The notes beneath the pieces are model-generated. The model did not search any database and had not been told where the DNA came from. It was given only the letters and a program-made list of their open reading frames with translations. Below, piece after piece: positions 26,089-34,820 of a stretch of 64,000 nucleotides of DNA; within the stretch, counting starts at the first letter, position 1, and every line of letters begins with the position of its first letter. Where the stretch lies: NCBI RefSeq assembly GCF_002803085.1, contig NZ_NNBJ01000010.1, positions 62,001 to 126,000 on the forward strand, given 5' to 3'. This DNA is from Streptomyces sp. CB01201 (lineage in GTDB: Bacteria; Actinomycetota; Actinomycetes; Streptomycetales; Streptomycetaceae). Both the position numbers and the translations under genes were made by a program.

Positions 26089-26997
26089 TCAGGGTCGCCG
26101 GGTGACCGACTCCAGGGCCTGGCGGGTAGCCGGTCCGTAGACCCCCGCCGGGTCGCCGTCGACGCCCAGGTACGACTGGAAGGCACGCACGGCGCGCTCG
26201 GTCCGGGAGCCGAAGCCGCCGTCGATGCTGCCGGAGTAGAGCCCCAACTGGGCCAGCCGCTGCTGGAGTTCGAGTACCCCCGGGCCCTTGTCGCCGCGCC
26301 GCAGCGGGCCGCTCGCGGGCGGTACGAGCGGTTCGGGTGCGGGGGAGTGCGAGGGCTGCGCGGACGGGGAGGCGGAGGGCGTCGGGGCCGGCTTGGACGG
26401 GGTCGGCGAGGCCGGCCCGGACGCGGACGGCGGCGCCGAGGGCCGCGCGGAGGCCGGCCGGCTCGGGCTCGGCCTCCTCGTACGGGATGCGGCGGGCGAG
26501 GGCGCCTCGGCGGACGGCGAGTCGTCGCCGCTGTACGGGGCGACGGTCCCGGCGGCATCCGGCACTGCCCGCTTCGGGGTCGCGTCATTGGCGAACAGCG
26601 TGCTCGCGAACGCCGCCGTGGCGACCACGACCACCGCGACGGCGCCGACGGTCACCGCGGCCAGCCGGCGCCCGCGGGGAGCCCGCCCGGCGCCCGGGGG
26701 CGCGGAACGCTCCGCCGGACCGGGCGCGGGCTCCGCCGGGGGAACCACCGCCCCCAGCCGCATCGTCCGCTCGGCGGGCGCCTCCGGCACGGCCCGGGCC
26801 CCCTCCTCAGGCTCGGCCGAGGCGTTCGGCAGCAGCACGTACGGCCGGATCCGCAGCGGGTCGAAGTCCTCCGAGGCGGCCGCCTCGGCCGAGCATTCGG
26901 CGTGCAGTGTCCCGGCGGCGCGCTCGGCGCAGACGCAGCCGGGTCTGCCGTCCACCCCGCGTTCCGCACCGCATGCGGGACAGCCCTGTCGGGTCAT
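26089..26997 (-). CDS. Membrane-anchored peptidoglycan-binding protein with N-terminal zinc knuckle
   Basis: 302 residues in four parts. An N-terminal Cys-rich motif (CPACGAERGVDGRPGCVC) resembles a zinc ribbon. A cytoplasmic linker follows, then one transmembrane helix (AAVTVGAVAVVVVATAAFAS, near 110-130), a Ser/Pro/Ala-rich wall-spanning linker, and a C-terminal PG_binding_1 domain (GDKGPGVLELQQRLAQLGLY, DGGFGSRTERAVRAFQ, YGPATRQALESV). The topology puts the zinc knuckle inside and the peptidoglycan-binding domain outside. No catalytic domain is present, so it probably senses or tethers to the wall. It is divergent from the MFS exporter. Confidence 0.82.
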   Translation of the reverse strand: MTRQGCPACGAERGVDGRPGCVCAERAAGTLHAECSAEAAASEDFDPLRIRPYVLLPNASAEPEEGARAVPEAPAERTMRLGAVVPPAEPAPGPAERSAPPGAGRAPRGRRLAAVTVGAVAVVVVATAAFASTLFANDATPKRAVPDAAGTVAPYSGDDSPSAEAPSPAASRTRRPSPSRPASARPSAPPSASGPASPTPSKPAPTPSASPSAQPSHSPAPEPLVPPASGPLRRGDKGPGVLELQQRLAQLGLYSGSIDGGFGSRTERAVRAFQSYLGVDGDPAGVYGPATRQALESVTRRP

Positions 26998-27149
26998 CGT
27001 CGGGTCCCCTCCCCAAGAAACTCCGAGCGATTATGCCGGGCGGGGCGCGGGCGCCGGGGGCCGTGTGGCCGGTCCGGCAGGCCATTTCCGTACATTCCGA
27101 TCAAGATGGTGGGAGCGAGTCGGAGCACACACACGGATGGGACGTGGCC

Positions 27150-29210
27150 ATGGCTCAGGGAACCGCTCCCGCCACCGTCGCCCCCGGTGCGGGGCAGGAA
27201 CGGCGGACCGTACTGGTCGCCATCGGCGCGCTGCTGCTCGGCATGCTGATCGCCGCGCTCGACCAGACCATCGTCTCGACCGCGCTGCCGACCATCGTCA
27301 GCGACCTGGGCGGCATGGAACACCTGTCGTGGGTCGTGACGGCGTACATGCTGGCCTCGACCGCGGCGACGCCCCTGTGGGGCAAGCTCGGCGACCAGTA
27401 CGGTCGCAAGAAGCTGTTCCAGGTCGCGATCGTCATCTTCCTCGTCGGCTCGGCGCTGTGCGGCATCGCGCAGAACATGGGCCAGCTGATCGGCTTCCGC
27501 GCGCTCCAGGGCCTGGGCGGCGGCGGACTGATGGTGCTGTCCATGGCGATCGTCGGCGACCTCGTCTCGCCCCGCGAACGCGGCAAGTACCAGGGCCTGT
27601 TCGGCGCCGTCTTCGGCGCCACCAGTGTGCTCGGGCCGCTGCTCGGCGGGTTCTTCACCGAACAGCTCAGCTGGCGCTGGGTGTTCTACATCAACCTGCC
27701 CATCGGCGTGATCGCGCTGCTCGTCATCGCCGCCGTCCTGCACATCCCGGCGCGCGGCACCCGGCACACCATCGACTACCTGGGCACCTTCCTCATCGCC
27801 TCCGTCGCGACCTGCCTGGTCCTGGTCGCCTCCCTCGGCGGCACCACCTGGCCCTGGGCCTCGGCGCAGATCATCGGGCTCGCGGTGCTCGGCGTGGTGC
27901 TGCTGGTGGCGTTCGTCGCGGTGGAGCGCAGGGCCGTGGAGCCGGTGCTCCCGCTCAAGCTGTTCCGCATCCGCACGTTCACCCTCGTCGCGGTCATCAG
28001 CTTCATCGTGGGCTTCGCGATGTTCGGCGCGATGACGTACCTGCCCACCTTCCTCCAGGTCGTGCAGGGCATCTCGCCGACGATGTCCGGCGTGCACATG
28101 CTGCCGATGGTCCTCGGCCTGCTGCTGACCTCCACGGCATCCGGCCAGATCGTGTCCCGCACCGGGCGCTGGAAGGTCTTCCCCATCCTGGGCACGGCGA
28201 TCACGGCGATCGGCCTGCTGTTCCTGCACCGGCTCGACGAGACGAGCTCCACCTGGGAGATGAGCGCCTACTTCTTCGTCTTCGGCGCCGGGCTCGGCCT
28301 CGTCATGCAGGTCCTGGTCCTGGTCGTCCAGAACGCGGTCGACTACGCCGACCTGGGCGTGGCGACCTCGGGAGCCACCTTCTTCCGCTCCATCGGCGCC
28401 TCGTTCGGCGTGGCCATCTTCGGCACGATCTTCACCAACCGGCTCACCGGCAAGCTCTCCGACGCCCTGGCCGGGCAGTCGCTGCCGCCCGGCGTCGGCC
28501 CCTCCACCATCTCCGCCGACCCGCACGCCATCGCCCAACTCCCGCCCGCCGCAAGGCCGCCGGTGCTGCACGCCTACTCCTCGTCCATCACCGACGTGTT
28601 CCTCTACGCGGCCCCGGTCGTCCTCCTCGCCTTCGTGACGGCGTGGTTCCTCAAGGAGGACAAGCTGCGCGGCGCGGTCACCGCGCCCGACGCCAGCCAG
28701 ACCCTCGCCTCCAACCCCGTCGAACGGTCCTCCCACGACGAGTGCGCGCGGGCCCTCTCGGTGCTCGGCACGCGCGAGGGACGCCGGGAGATCTACCGCA
28801 CGATCACCGAGAAGGCGGACCTGGACCTGCTCCCGGCGGCGAGCTGGCTGCTGCTGCGCATCAGGAAGTACGGCTCCGCCGACCCCGCGGTGCTCGCCGA
28901 GCGCGCCCCCGTGCCGCTGCACGTCATCACCGAGGCGGCCCGCCAGGTGGAGGGGCGCGGGCTCGCCCGGCGCGACGGGCTGCCGCTGGTGCTGACCGAT
29001 GAGGGCCGCGAGATCGCGGTGCGCCTGTTCGCGGCCCGCGAGGAGTCACTGGCCGAGCTGCTCGGCGACTGGTGGGGGCCCGAACGCCCCCGGGACCTGG
29101 TGAAACTGATCGAGGAGCTGTCCTCGGAGCTGTCCGGCTCCGAGTCGGAACGGCCGACGGGCCCGGCCGCCCCGCGCGACCACGCCGCGGGACGCGACCA
29201 TGCGTCGTGA
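27150..29210 (+). CDS. DHA2-family MFS exporter with C-terminal winged-helix-like domain
   Basis: 686 residues. Residues 1-530 form a 14-helix DHA2 transporter: LDQTIVSTALPTIVSDLGG, WGKLGDQYGRKKLFQVA (motif A) and LGPLLGGFFTEQLSWRWVFYINLPIG in pieces. About 140 further residues follow, soluble and cytoplasmic: ASWLLLRIRKYGSADPAVLAER, VITEAARQVEGRGLARRDG and LPLVLTDEGREIAVRLFAAR, the layout of a MarR-like winged helix with wing. ATG 27150 has GGATGGGA seven bases upstream. Ordinary DHA2 proteins end near residue 500-540, so the tail is an added domain. It may sense substrate or bind DNA at the membrane; this is inference. Confidence 0.85.
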   Translation: MAQGTAPATVAPGAGQERRTVLVAIGALLLGMLIAALDQTIVSTALPTIVSDLGGMEHLSWVVTAYMLASTAATPLWGKLGDQYGRKKLFQVAIVIFLVGSALCGIAQNMGQLIGFRALQGLGGGGLMVLSMAIVGDLVSPRERGKYQGLFGAVFGATSVLGPLLGGFFTEQLSWRWVFYINLPIGVIALLVIAAVLHIPARGTRHTIDYLGTFLIASVATCLVLVASLGGTTWPWASAQIIGLAVLGVVLLVAFVAVERRAVEPVLPLKLFRIRTFTLVAVISFIVGFAMFGAMTYLPTFLQVVQGISPTMSGVHMLPMVLGLLLTSTASGQIVSRTGRWKVFPILGTAITAIGLLFLHRLDETSSTWEMSAYFFVFGAGLGLVMQVLVLVVQNAVDYADLGVATSGATFFRSIGASFGVAIFGTIFTNRLTGKLSDALAGQSLPPGVGPSTISADPHAIAQLPPAARPPVLHAYSSSITDVFLYAAPVVLLAFVTAWFLKEDKLRGAVTAPDASQTLASNPVERSSHDECARALSVLGTREGRREIYRTITEKADLDLLPAASWLLLRIRKYGSADPAVLAERAPVPLHVITEAARQVEGRGLARRDGLPLVLTDEGREIAVRLFAAREESLAELLGDWWGPERPRDLVKLIEELSSELSGSESERPTGPAAPRDHAAGRDHAS

Positions 29211-29263
29211 GCCGCCCGTTAATTGGGTGGCAGGGTCGGTGCTGCCCGGGATAGGCAGTGGCC

Positions 29264-29767
29264 ATGAGTTGGATCATGGCCACCGAGCGGCCCGACACCC
29301 CCGACGCGAGCCTGCTGCGGCGCGACTACTACGACGAGGTCGCGAGCCGGTGGTACGGCAGACCCGCCACCGACGCGGAGATCGAGCAGGGCCTCACCGA
29401 CGACGGCTCCTCCCAACTCCGGTTTCCCACAGGGGACTTCGTGGTCGGCCGGTACGGGGGGCGGCCCGCCGCGTGCGGGGGCGTGCTGCTGTGCGCCGAG
29501 GCTCCCGTGATCGACGGTACGGCCCCGGCGACGGCCGAGCTCACCCGCGTCTACGTCCGCCCCTTCGCGCGCGGAACCGGCGGCGGCGGGGCGCTCCTCA
29601 TGGCCCTGGAGGACGCGGCTCGGCGTCTGGGCGCGCGGCGGGTCGCGCTGGATACGCGCCACGATCTGGTCGAGGCGCGCGGCCTCTACGCGAAGCACGG
29701 CTTTCGCGAGGTGGCGCCGTACCGCCAGGGCCCGTACAGCGAACGCTGGTTCGCCAAGGAACTGTGA
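29264..29767 (+). CDS. GNAT-family N-acetyltransferase
   Basis: About 167 residues. Acetyl-CoA-binding motif A is visible: TAELTRVYVRPFARGTGGGGALLMALEDAARRLGARRVALDT in pieces, with R/Q-G-x-G-G/A replaced by RGTGGGG. The C-terminal strand and YAKHGFREVAPY loop are typical. ATG 29264 and ATG 29276 are both possible starts. It follows the MFS gene by 53 bp on the same strand and may be cotranscribed. The substrate is unknown. Confidence 0.85.
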   Translation: MSWIMATERPDTPDASLLRRDYYDEVASRWYGRPATDAEIEQGLTDDGSSQLRFPTGDFVVGRYGGRPAACGGVLLCAEAPVIDGTAPATAELTRVYVRPFARGTGGGGALLMALEDAARRLGARRVALDTRHDLVEARGLYAKHGFREVAPYRQGPYSERWFAKEL

Positions 29768-29815
29768 GGACCACCCTCCGACCCCGCTCTCGACCCCGGG
29801 CCGTGGGGGCCGTTC

Positions 29816-29925
29816 GCGCAGTTCCCCGCGCCCCCCGTCCGTACCGGTGCGGGCCGGTACGGGCATTTCCAGCCCGTCATGGGGGAGTGCGAGGACGAGC
29901 GCGCTCAAGGCGCGAACGGGGTCGG
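29816..29925. repeat. Dispersed intergenic repeat modules
   Basis: The core GCGCAGTTCCCCGCGCCCC (29816-29834) is followed by a degenerate CAGCCCGTC...GAGGACGAGCGC...GGCGCGAACGGGGTC module (29870-29925). The gap 29768-30060 holds no gene I can support. Confidence 0.8.
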
Positions 29926-30060
29926 GGGCGGAGACCCAGGAAGGGGGTATCAGAGGCCGAGACCCCGAGTCCGTGGTCGACTGCCGGGAGCTACGGCGGC
30001 GTCGCGGGGCGGATGGTTCCGCCGTACGCCCCGCGCCGGGCCGGATCGCTGCGGACGCGT

Positions 30061-30771
30061 TCAGCTGTCGGGCCTGCCGCCGCCCAGCGCCTGGATGTGG
30101 ACCGGCGTCGAGATGCCGGCGGGCAGTGCCGGATCCGCCTCGGGCGCCCCGAAAGAGGTGTGCAGCGGCACCACCCCCGCCCACAGGCCGAGCTTCCCGT
30201 CGGGCCCGTCCCCGTCCTCGGGCGGCCCGGAAGCCGTCTTCACGGACGCCTCGTCGAGGGGCAGGGCGAGCAGGGAAGTGGCCGCCAGTTCCTTGGAGTT
30301 GGGGCTGCGGGCGTAGTCCCACTGGCCGGGTGCGCAGTGCTCGGTCAGCACCCGCAGCCCGTGCAGCAGCTCGTCCCCGTCGGTGATGAGCCGGGGTACG
30401 CCGTAGACCATCGCGCTGCGGTAGTTGACCCCGTGCTCGAACACCGAGCGGGCGAGCACGAGCCCGTCGATGTGCGTCACGGTCACACAGACCTCGGCCT
30501 CGGGCGCCCGCACGATGCTGCGGCTGGCGACCGACCCGTGCACGTACAGGGTGCGTGTGCCGAAGTCCACGCCGTACACGGTCGGCACCACCATCGGGGT
30601 GCCGTCGACGAGGACCCCGAGGTGGCACACGAAGCCGCCGCGCAGGATCGCGTCCAGATCGGCGGTCCGCGTACTGCCCTGCTCGCGCAGGCGCCGATGC
30701 CGGGTCCGCTCGGTGACGGCCAGCTCCGCCGAACCCTGTCCGGGGTGCTGATCCGGTTGCTTTACGTCCAT
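30061..30771 (-). CDS. Pyridoxamine-5'-phosphate-oxidase-like flavin protein
   Basis: 236 residues with a split-barrel FMN-binding fold: LDAILRGGFVCHLGVLVDGTPMVVPTVYGV in pieces, TLYVHGSVASRSI, EVCVTVTHIDGLVLARS, and FEHGVNYRSAMVYG. These match the PPOX-like family of 'FMN-binding split barrel' proteins, which often act on small-molecule substrates or as antibiotic-resistance accessory proteins. ATG 30771 is the start. The C-terminal 60 residues are Pro/Gly-rich. It is transcribed alone and the substrate is unknown. Confidence 0.8.
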   Translation of the reverse strand: MDVKQPDQHPGQGSAELAVTERTRHRRLREQGSTRTADLDAILRGGFVCHLGVLVDGTPMVVPTVYGVDFGTRTLYVHGSVASRSIVRAPEAEVCVTVTHIDGLVLARSVFEHGVNYRSAMVYGVPRLITDGDELLHGLRVLTEHCAPGQWDYARSPNSKELAATSLLALPLDEASVKTASGPPEDGDGPDGKLGLWAGVVPLHTSFGAPEADPALPAGISTPVHIQALGGGRPDS

Positions 30772-30893
30772 GTTCCTGCCGATTCGGTCGCCGAGTGGGG
30801 GCTCTGGCAACTGTTTCAGTAGGAGGGGTGGTGCATCAAGGGCTATTGGCCCCGGGCGGGCGAGCGGGGCGTCGGGCGAGCGGGCGGGGCGGA

Positions 30894-31829
30894 TCAGAGG
30901 GTGAGGTCGAGCACGGCCTGGAGGTAGTCCTCCAGGCGCTCCCCGACGAGGCCCGGCGCGAGGTCGGTGCGGCCGAGCGTGCGCCAGGGGACGGCGACCT
31001 TCTCGGCGTCGGGGGCGAAGGCCAGCGCGTCCAGGAGCAGCCAGTGGGCGAGGTCGTGCGGGTCGGCGGAGAGCCGCCCGCCGGCGGCGGTGTACTGCCC
31101 GGGGAAGGCGAGGCCCGCCGGGACGCCGTAGAGCAGGGCGAGGTTGGTCGAGCAGTGGGCCACGTCGAGGTCGGCCGGACCCCAGGACGTCTCGACCCAG
31201 TCGACGACGCCGCTGACGCGCGGCTCGGCCGCGTCGCCGGTGAACAGGACGTTGCCTGGATGGAAGTCGCGGTGCAGGAAGACCGGCCGGTGGGCGGGCG
31301 GATCGTTCCGGATGACGTCGACGGCACGCCGCCAGAGCGCGGGCCGGCGGGTGCCTTCGGGGATCCGTACGCCGTCGGGGGAGGTCCAGGGCTCGTAGGT
31401 GCGCGGCCGGTCCGCCTCGTTCACCTCGACGCGGTGGATGTCGAGGAGCTGCCGGGCGAGCAGCGGTGTGCGCCGGTCGGCGCCGGACGGGTCGATGCGC
31501 ACCTCGCCCGGCAGCAGCGACATGAGCAGCGAGGGGTGCTCGCAGTGCGCGCCCTCGGGATCGACGGCGATGAGCTCGGCGGCGGGCACGTCGGTGCGGG
31601 CAAGGAGTGTCAGCACGTCGGCCTCGCGCCGGAGCAGTCCGGGGGCGTGCCTGAGGTAGAACTCCTTGACGAAGGAGCGGAGCACCACGGAGCGCGGCCG
31701 CTCGCCGCCCACGGACAGGCGCCGCATCTGGGAGGTCCAGCCGCCGTGCAGCGCGACCGTCCCCTCCACGGGCGCGCCCACGTTCTTCTCGACCCAGCGC
31801 AGGGTCGCGTTCCGGTCCTGATCACTCAT
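30894..31829 (-). CDS. APH-family aminoglycoside/choline-kinase-like phosphotransferase
   Basis: 311 residues with the APH/choline kinase fold. An N-terminal lobe with a conserved lysine-like strand (SVVLRSFVKEFYLRH) leads to the Brenner motif FLHRDFHPGNVLF (catalytic aspartate) and the metal-binding DWVETSWGPADLDVAH. The family includes antibiotic phosphotransferases and small-molecule kinases; no antibiotic-specific feature is visible. It is close to the P450 gene but separated by 123 bp of noncoding sequence. The substrate is unknown. Confidence 0.85.
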   Translation of the reverse strand: MSDQDRNATLRWVEKNVGAPVEGTVALHGGWTSQMRRLSVGGERPRSVVLRSFVKEFYLRHAPGLLRREADVLTLLARTDVPAAELIAVDPEGAHCEHPSLLMSLLPGEVRIDPSGADRRTPLLARQLLDIHRVEVNEADRPRTYEPWTSPDGVRIPEGTRRPALWRRAVDVIRNDPPAHRPVFLHRDFHPGNVLFTGDAAEPRVSGVVDWVETSWGPADLDVAHCSTNLALLYGVPAGLAFPGQYTAAGGRLSADPHDLAHWLLLDALAFAPDAEKVAVPWRTLGRTDLAPGLVGERLEDYLQAVLDLTL

Positions 31830-31952
31830 GCGGCGAGCGTAGTTGTCGCGCAGTTGTCGCCCCACAGCCTCGCCCTGGAGTTCCGCCGGGGAGGAGACAG
31901 GGGCGGGGCGTAGGGGGGATGGCCCCTGCCTCCCGGTTCCGGGCCGGGCGGG

Positions 31953-33200
31953 TCAGCCGTGTGTCACCTGGAGGCCCTTGATGCCGTTCAGCCAGGCCGA
32001 CCGCAGCCGGCGGGGGTCGCCCGCGAGGCGCAGGTCGGGCAGGACGTCGGCGATCGCGTTGAAGATCAGGTTGATTTCGAGCACGGCCAGGGACTTCCCG
32101 AGGCAGAAGTGCGGGCCGCCGCCACCGAAGCCGAGATGGGGGTTGGGGTCGCGGGTGATGTCGAAGCGGTGCGGCTCCTCGAAGACCTCGGGGTCGTTGT
32201 TGGCCGAGGAGTAGAAGATGCCGACGCGGTCGCCCGCCTTGATCTTCTGGCCGCCCAGTTCGGTGTCCTGGGTCGCCGTGCGCTGGAAGGCGACGACGGG
32301 GGTCGCCCAGCGCACGATCTCCTCGGCGGCGGTCGCGGGGCGCTCGCGCTTGTAGAGCTCCCACTGCTCGGGGTTGGTCAGGAAGGCGTGCATGCCGTGG
32401 CTGATCGCGTTGCGGGTCGTCTCGTTCCCGGCCACCGCGAGCAGGATGACGAAGAAGCCGAACTCGTCGGAGAGCAGATTGCCCTCGCCCTCGGCCGCCA
32501 CCAGCTGCGAGACGATGTCCTTGGCCGGGCACTCCTTGCGGGCCGCCGCGAGGTTCATCGCGTAGGAGACCAGCTCCATCGCGGCCTCGGCGCCGATCTC
32601 CTCGGTGATCGCGTACTCCGGATCGTCGTACGCCGCCATCTTGTTGGACCAGTCGAAGATCTTGGTCCGGTCCTCCTGGGGGACGCCGATCAGCTCGGCG
32701 ATGGCCTGGAGGGGGAGTTCGACGGCGATGTGGGTGACGAAGTCGAAGGTGCCGTTGTTCCTGTCGGCCTCCGCGAGCGCCGCGTCCACGATGGAGCGGG
32801 CGCGGTCGCGCAGGGCGCCCTCCAGGGAGCGGATCGCACGCGGGGTGAAGCCGCGCTGGACGATCTGGCGGACCCGGGTGTGCTCGGGCGGGTCCATGTT
32901 CAGCATGATCAGCTTCTGTACGTCGATCTGCTCGCGGCTGATCGACTCGTTGAAGCGGATCACCGCGGTGTTGGTGGTGGAGGAGAACAACTCCGGGTGC
33001 GTGGACACGTACTTGACGTCGGCGTGCCGCGTCACCGCCCAGTAGCCGTCGTCCTGGAAGCCGGAGATGCCGGTCGGCTGGGCGCACCACCACACCGGGG
33101 CGGTCCCGCGCAGCTCGGCGAACTCCGGGTGCGGTACGCGGGATTGGAGCAGGTCCGGGTCGGTGAAGTCGAACCCGTCGGGCAGGTGGGGGCAACGCAT
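31953..33200 (-). CDS. cyp125: Cytochrome P450, CYP125-type steroid C26/27 monooxygenase
   Basis: 415 residues. Haem-binding loop GFGGGGPHFCLGK with Cys366; I-helix AGNETTRN; NMDPPEHTRVRQIVQRGFTP and KSDNN-like FYSSANNDPEVF. These agree with CYP125, which oxidises the terminal carbon of the cholesterol side chain in mycobacteria. It is divergent from a FadA5-type thiolase, the same arrangement as Rv3545c/Rv3546 in Mycobacterium tuberculosis. Two operator-like palindromes (33214-33230, 33246-33259) lie immediately upstream. ATG 33200 has GGAG seven bases away. Electron supply may come from the ferredoxin at 45234-45467. The sterol specificity is inferred from the family and context. Confidence 0.85.
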   Translation of the reverse strand: MRCPHLPDGFDFTDPDLLQSRVPHPEFAELRGTAPVWWCAQPTGISGFQDDGYWAVTRHADVKYVSTHPELFSSTTNTAVIRFNESISREQIDVQKLIMLNMDPPEHTRVRQIVQRGFTPRAIRSLEGALRDRARSIVDAALAEADRNNGTFDFVTHIAVELPLQAIAELIGVPQEDRTKIFDWSNKMAAYDDPEYAITEEIGAEAAMELVSYAMNLAAARKECPAKDIVSQLVAAEGEGNLLSDEFGFFVILLAVAGNETTRNAISHGMHAFLTNPEQWELYKRERPATAAEEIVRWATPVVAFQRTATQDTELGGQKIKAGDRVGIFYSSANNDPEVFEEPHRFDITRDPNPHLGFGGGGPHFCLGKSLAVLEINLIFNAIADVLPDLRLAGDPRRLRSAWLNGIKGLQVTHG

Positions 33201-33213
33201 CGGTCACTCCATG

Positions 33214-33230
33214 TCTGACGGTCCATCAGA
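33214..33230. promoter_or_regulatory. CTGAC-type palindrome upstream of the P450
   Basis: TCTGACG-GTC-CATCAGA, one mismatch from a perfect inverted repeat. The same motif recurs at 51602 and 55248, each time upstream of a lipid/steroid gene. The cognate regulator is not known to me. Confidence 0.7.
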
Positions 33231-33245
33231 AGTTGTCCGAAAGGT

Positions 33246-33259
33246 AGTAACGGGTTCTA
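33246..33259. promoter_or_regulatory. KstR-type box upstream of the P450
   Basis: AGTAACGGGTTCTA matches seven of the eight fixed positions of TnnAACnnGTTnnA. Confidence 0.65.
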
Positions 33260-33365
33260 CAACAAGCAAGGCTCGCGGCAGCATCTGTTGCCACTGAACT
33301 CCCCATGCGGGGCGTGCACAACCCTTGCGTACCCGGGGTAGCTCTCATAAGACTGCACTCAGAAC

Positions 33366-33379
33366 TAGAACGCGTATCA
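33366..33379. promoter_or_regulatory. KstR-type box upstream of the FadA5-type thiolase
   Basis: TAGAACGCGTATCA matches seven of eight fixed positions, and the flanks extend it to a 22-bp imperfect palindrome (GAACT...AGTTC). It lies 58 bp upstream of the thiolase start. Confidence 0.75.
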
Positions 33380-33436
33380 GTTCGTGGCCGTGCGGTGCCG
33401 GGACACCCAGCGGCTGTGTCAGGAGAGGACGAGCTC

Positions 33437-34606
33437 ATGGCCGCGGAACCCGTCATCGTCGAAGCCGTACGCACGCCCATCGGCAAGCGCTCGGGCGCGC
33501 TCGCCAATCTGCACCCCGCCTATCTGCTCGGCGAGACCTACCGCGAACTCCTCGGCCGCACCGGCATCCACGCCGACTGCGTCGAGCAGGTCGTCGGCGG
33601 TACGGTCACCCATGCCGGCGAGCAGTCCATGAACCCGGCGCGCACGGCCTGGCTCGCGGTCGGGCTGCCGTACGAGACCGCCGCGACCACCGTCGACTGC
33701 CAGTGCGGATCCTCCCAGCAGGCCAGCCACATGGTCGCGAACATGATCGCGGCGGGGGTCATCGACGTCGGCATCAGCTGCGGTGTCGAGGCGATGTCAC
33801 GGGTGCCGCTCGGCTCCGGCTCCAAGCACGGCCCGGGCAAGCCGTGGCCCGACGAGTGGAACGTGGACCTGCCCAACCAGTTCGAGGCGGCCGAGCGGAT
33901 CGCCCGCAAACGGGGGCTGACCCGGGAGCGCGTCGACTCCCTCGGCCTCCTGTCGCAGGAGCGGGCGGCCACGGCCTGGAGCGAGGAGCGCTTCAAACGG
34001 GAGACGTTCGCCGTGCAGGTGCCCACGACGGAGGAGGAGCAGGCCGCCGGGCAGGGCATGTGGCGGTTGGTCGACCGTGATGAGGGGCTGCGCGACACGT
34101 CCATGGAGGCGCTCGGGCGCCTCAAGCCGGTCATGCCGACGGCGGTGCACACGGCGGGCAACTCCTCGCAGATTTCGGACGGTTCGGCCGCCATTATGTG
34201 GGCCTCCAAGCGGATGGCCCGCGCGCTGAAGCTCAAGCCCCGGGCGCGGATCGTGGCGCAGGCGCTGGTCGGATCCGACCCGCACTTCCATCTCGACGGG
34301 CCGATCGACGCGACGCGGGCGGTGCTCGGCAAGGCGGGCATGTCCCTGCGGGACATCGACCTCGTCGAGATCAACGAGGCGTTCGCTTCGGTGGTGTTGA
34401 GCTGGGCGCAGGTCTTCGAGCAGGACCTGGAGAAGGTGAACGTCAACGGGGGTGCGATCGCGCTCGGGCATCCGGTCGGGGCGACCGGGGCTCGTCTCAT
34501 CGCGACGGCGTTGCACGAGCTGGAGCGGCGGGACAAGGAGTTCGCGCTGGTCACGATGTGTGCGGGTGGGGCGTTGGCTACGGCCACGATTTTGCAGCGC
34601 CTGTAG
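33437..34606 (+). CDS. fadA5: Steroid 3-ketoacyl-CoA thiolase (FadA5-like)
   Basis: 389 residues. Catalytic Cys90 in TTVDCQCGSSQQASH, His345 in ALGHPVGATG and Cys375 in TMCAGGALAT. The segments NQFEAAERIARKRG, TAVHTAGNSSQISDG, RIVAQALVGSDPHFHLDGP and VEINEAFASVVLSWAQVFE resemble FadA5 (Rv3546), which thiolyses the steroid side-chain beta-ketoacyl-CoA, more than housekeeping thiolases. ATG 33437 follows AGGAGAGG. It is divergent from the CYP125-type gene and preceded by a KstR-type box. The product would be a steroid with a shortened side chain plus acetyl- or propionyl-CoA. Confidence 0.85.
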   Translation: MAAEPVIVEAVRTPIGKRSGALANLHPAYLLGETYRELLGRTGIHADCVEQVVGGTVTHAGEQSMNPARTAWLAVGLPYETAATTVDCQCGSSQQASHMVANMIAAGVIDVGISCGVEAMSRVPLGSGSKHGPGKPWPDEWNVDLPNQFEAAERIARKRGLTRERVDSLGLLSQERAATAWSEERFKRETFAVQVPTTEEEQAAGQGMWRLVDRDEGLRDTSMEALGRLKPVMPTAVHTAGNSSQISDGSAAIMWASKRMARALKLKPRARIVAQALVGSDPHFHLDGPIDATRAVLGKAGMSLRDIDLVEINEAFASVVLSWAQVFEQDLEKVNVNGGAIALGHPVGATGARLIATALHELERRDKEFALVTMCAGGALATATILQRL

Positions 34607-34639
34607 GGGGGTTGCCCGCCCGCCCCTTGCCCGGGGTTG

Positions 34640-34820
34640 ATCGGTCCCGGGTCCCCCTGGGGCTCCGCCCCAGACCCCGGGCACCTCGCCCGCCCTCCCG
34701 CCCGTACAGGGAGTCGAAGGGCTCGGCCCCTGGGGCTGCGCCCCAGACCCCTGCGGGGGCTCCGCCCCCTGCACCCCCGTTCGCGCCTAAAGGGCGCTCG
34801 TCCTCAAATGCCGGACGGGC
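34640..34820. repeat. Dispersed GC hairpin modules downstream of the thiolase
   Basis: Two copies of the hairpin module CTGGGGCTCCGCCCCAG (34656-34672 and, with one change, near 34726) and one GCGCTCGTCCTCAAATGCCGG module (34794 onward). The same modules recur at 41950, 42160, 58750 and 58990. They may act as terminators for the thiolase. Confidence 0.75.

Noticed and set aside
26288..29002. A 904-codon plus-strand frame crossing the PG-binding and MFS genes
   Set aside because: It runs antisense to one recognisable gene and out of frame with another; Arg/Ala/Pro-rich composition typical of a GC-rich shadow.
31953..34606. P450 and thiolase as part of an antibiotic biosynthetic gene cluster
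   Set aside because: No core biosynthetic enzyme is nearby; the divergent pair and KstR boxes fit steroid catabolism.
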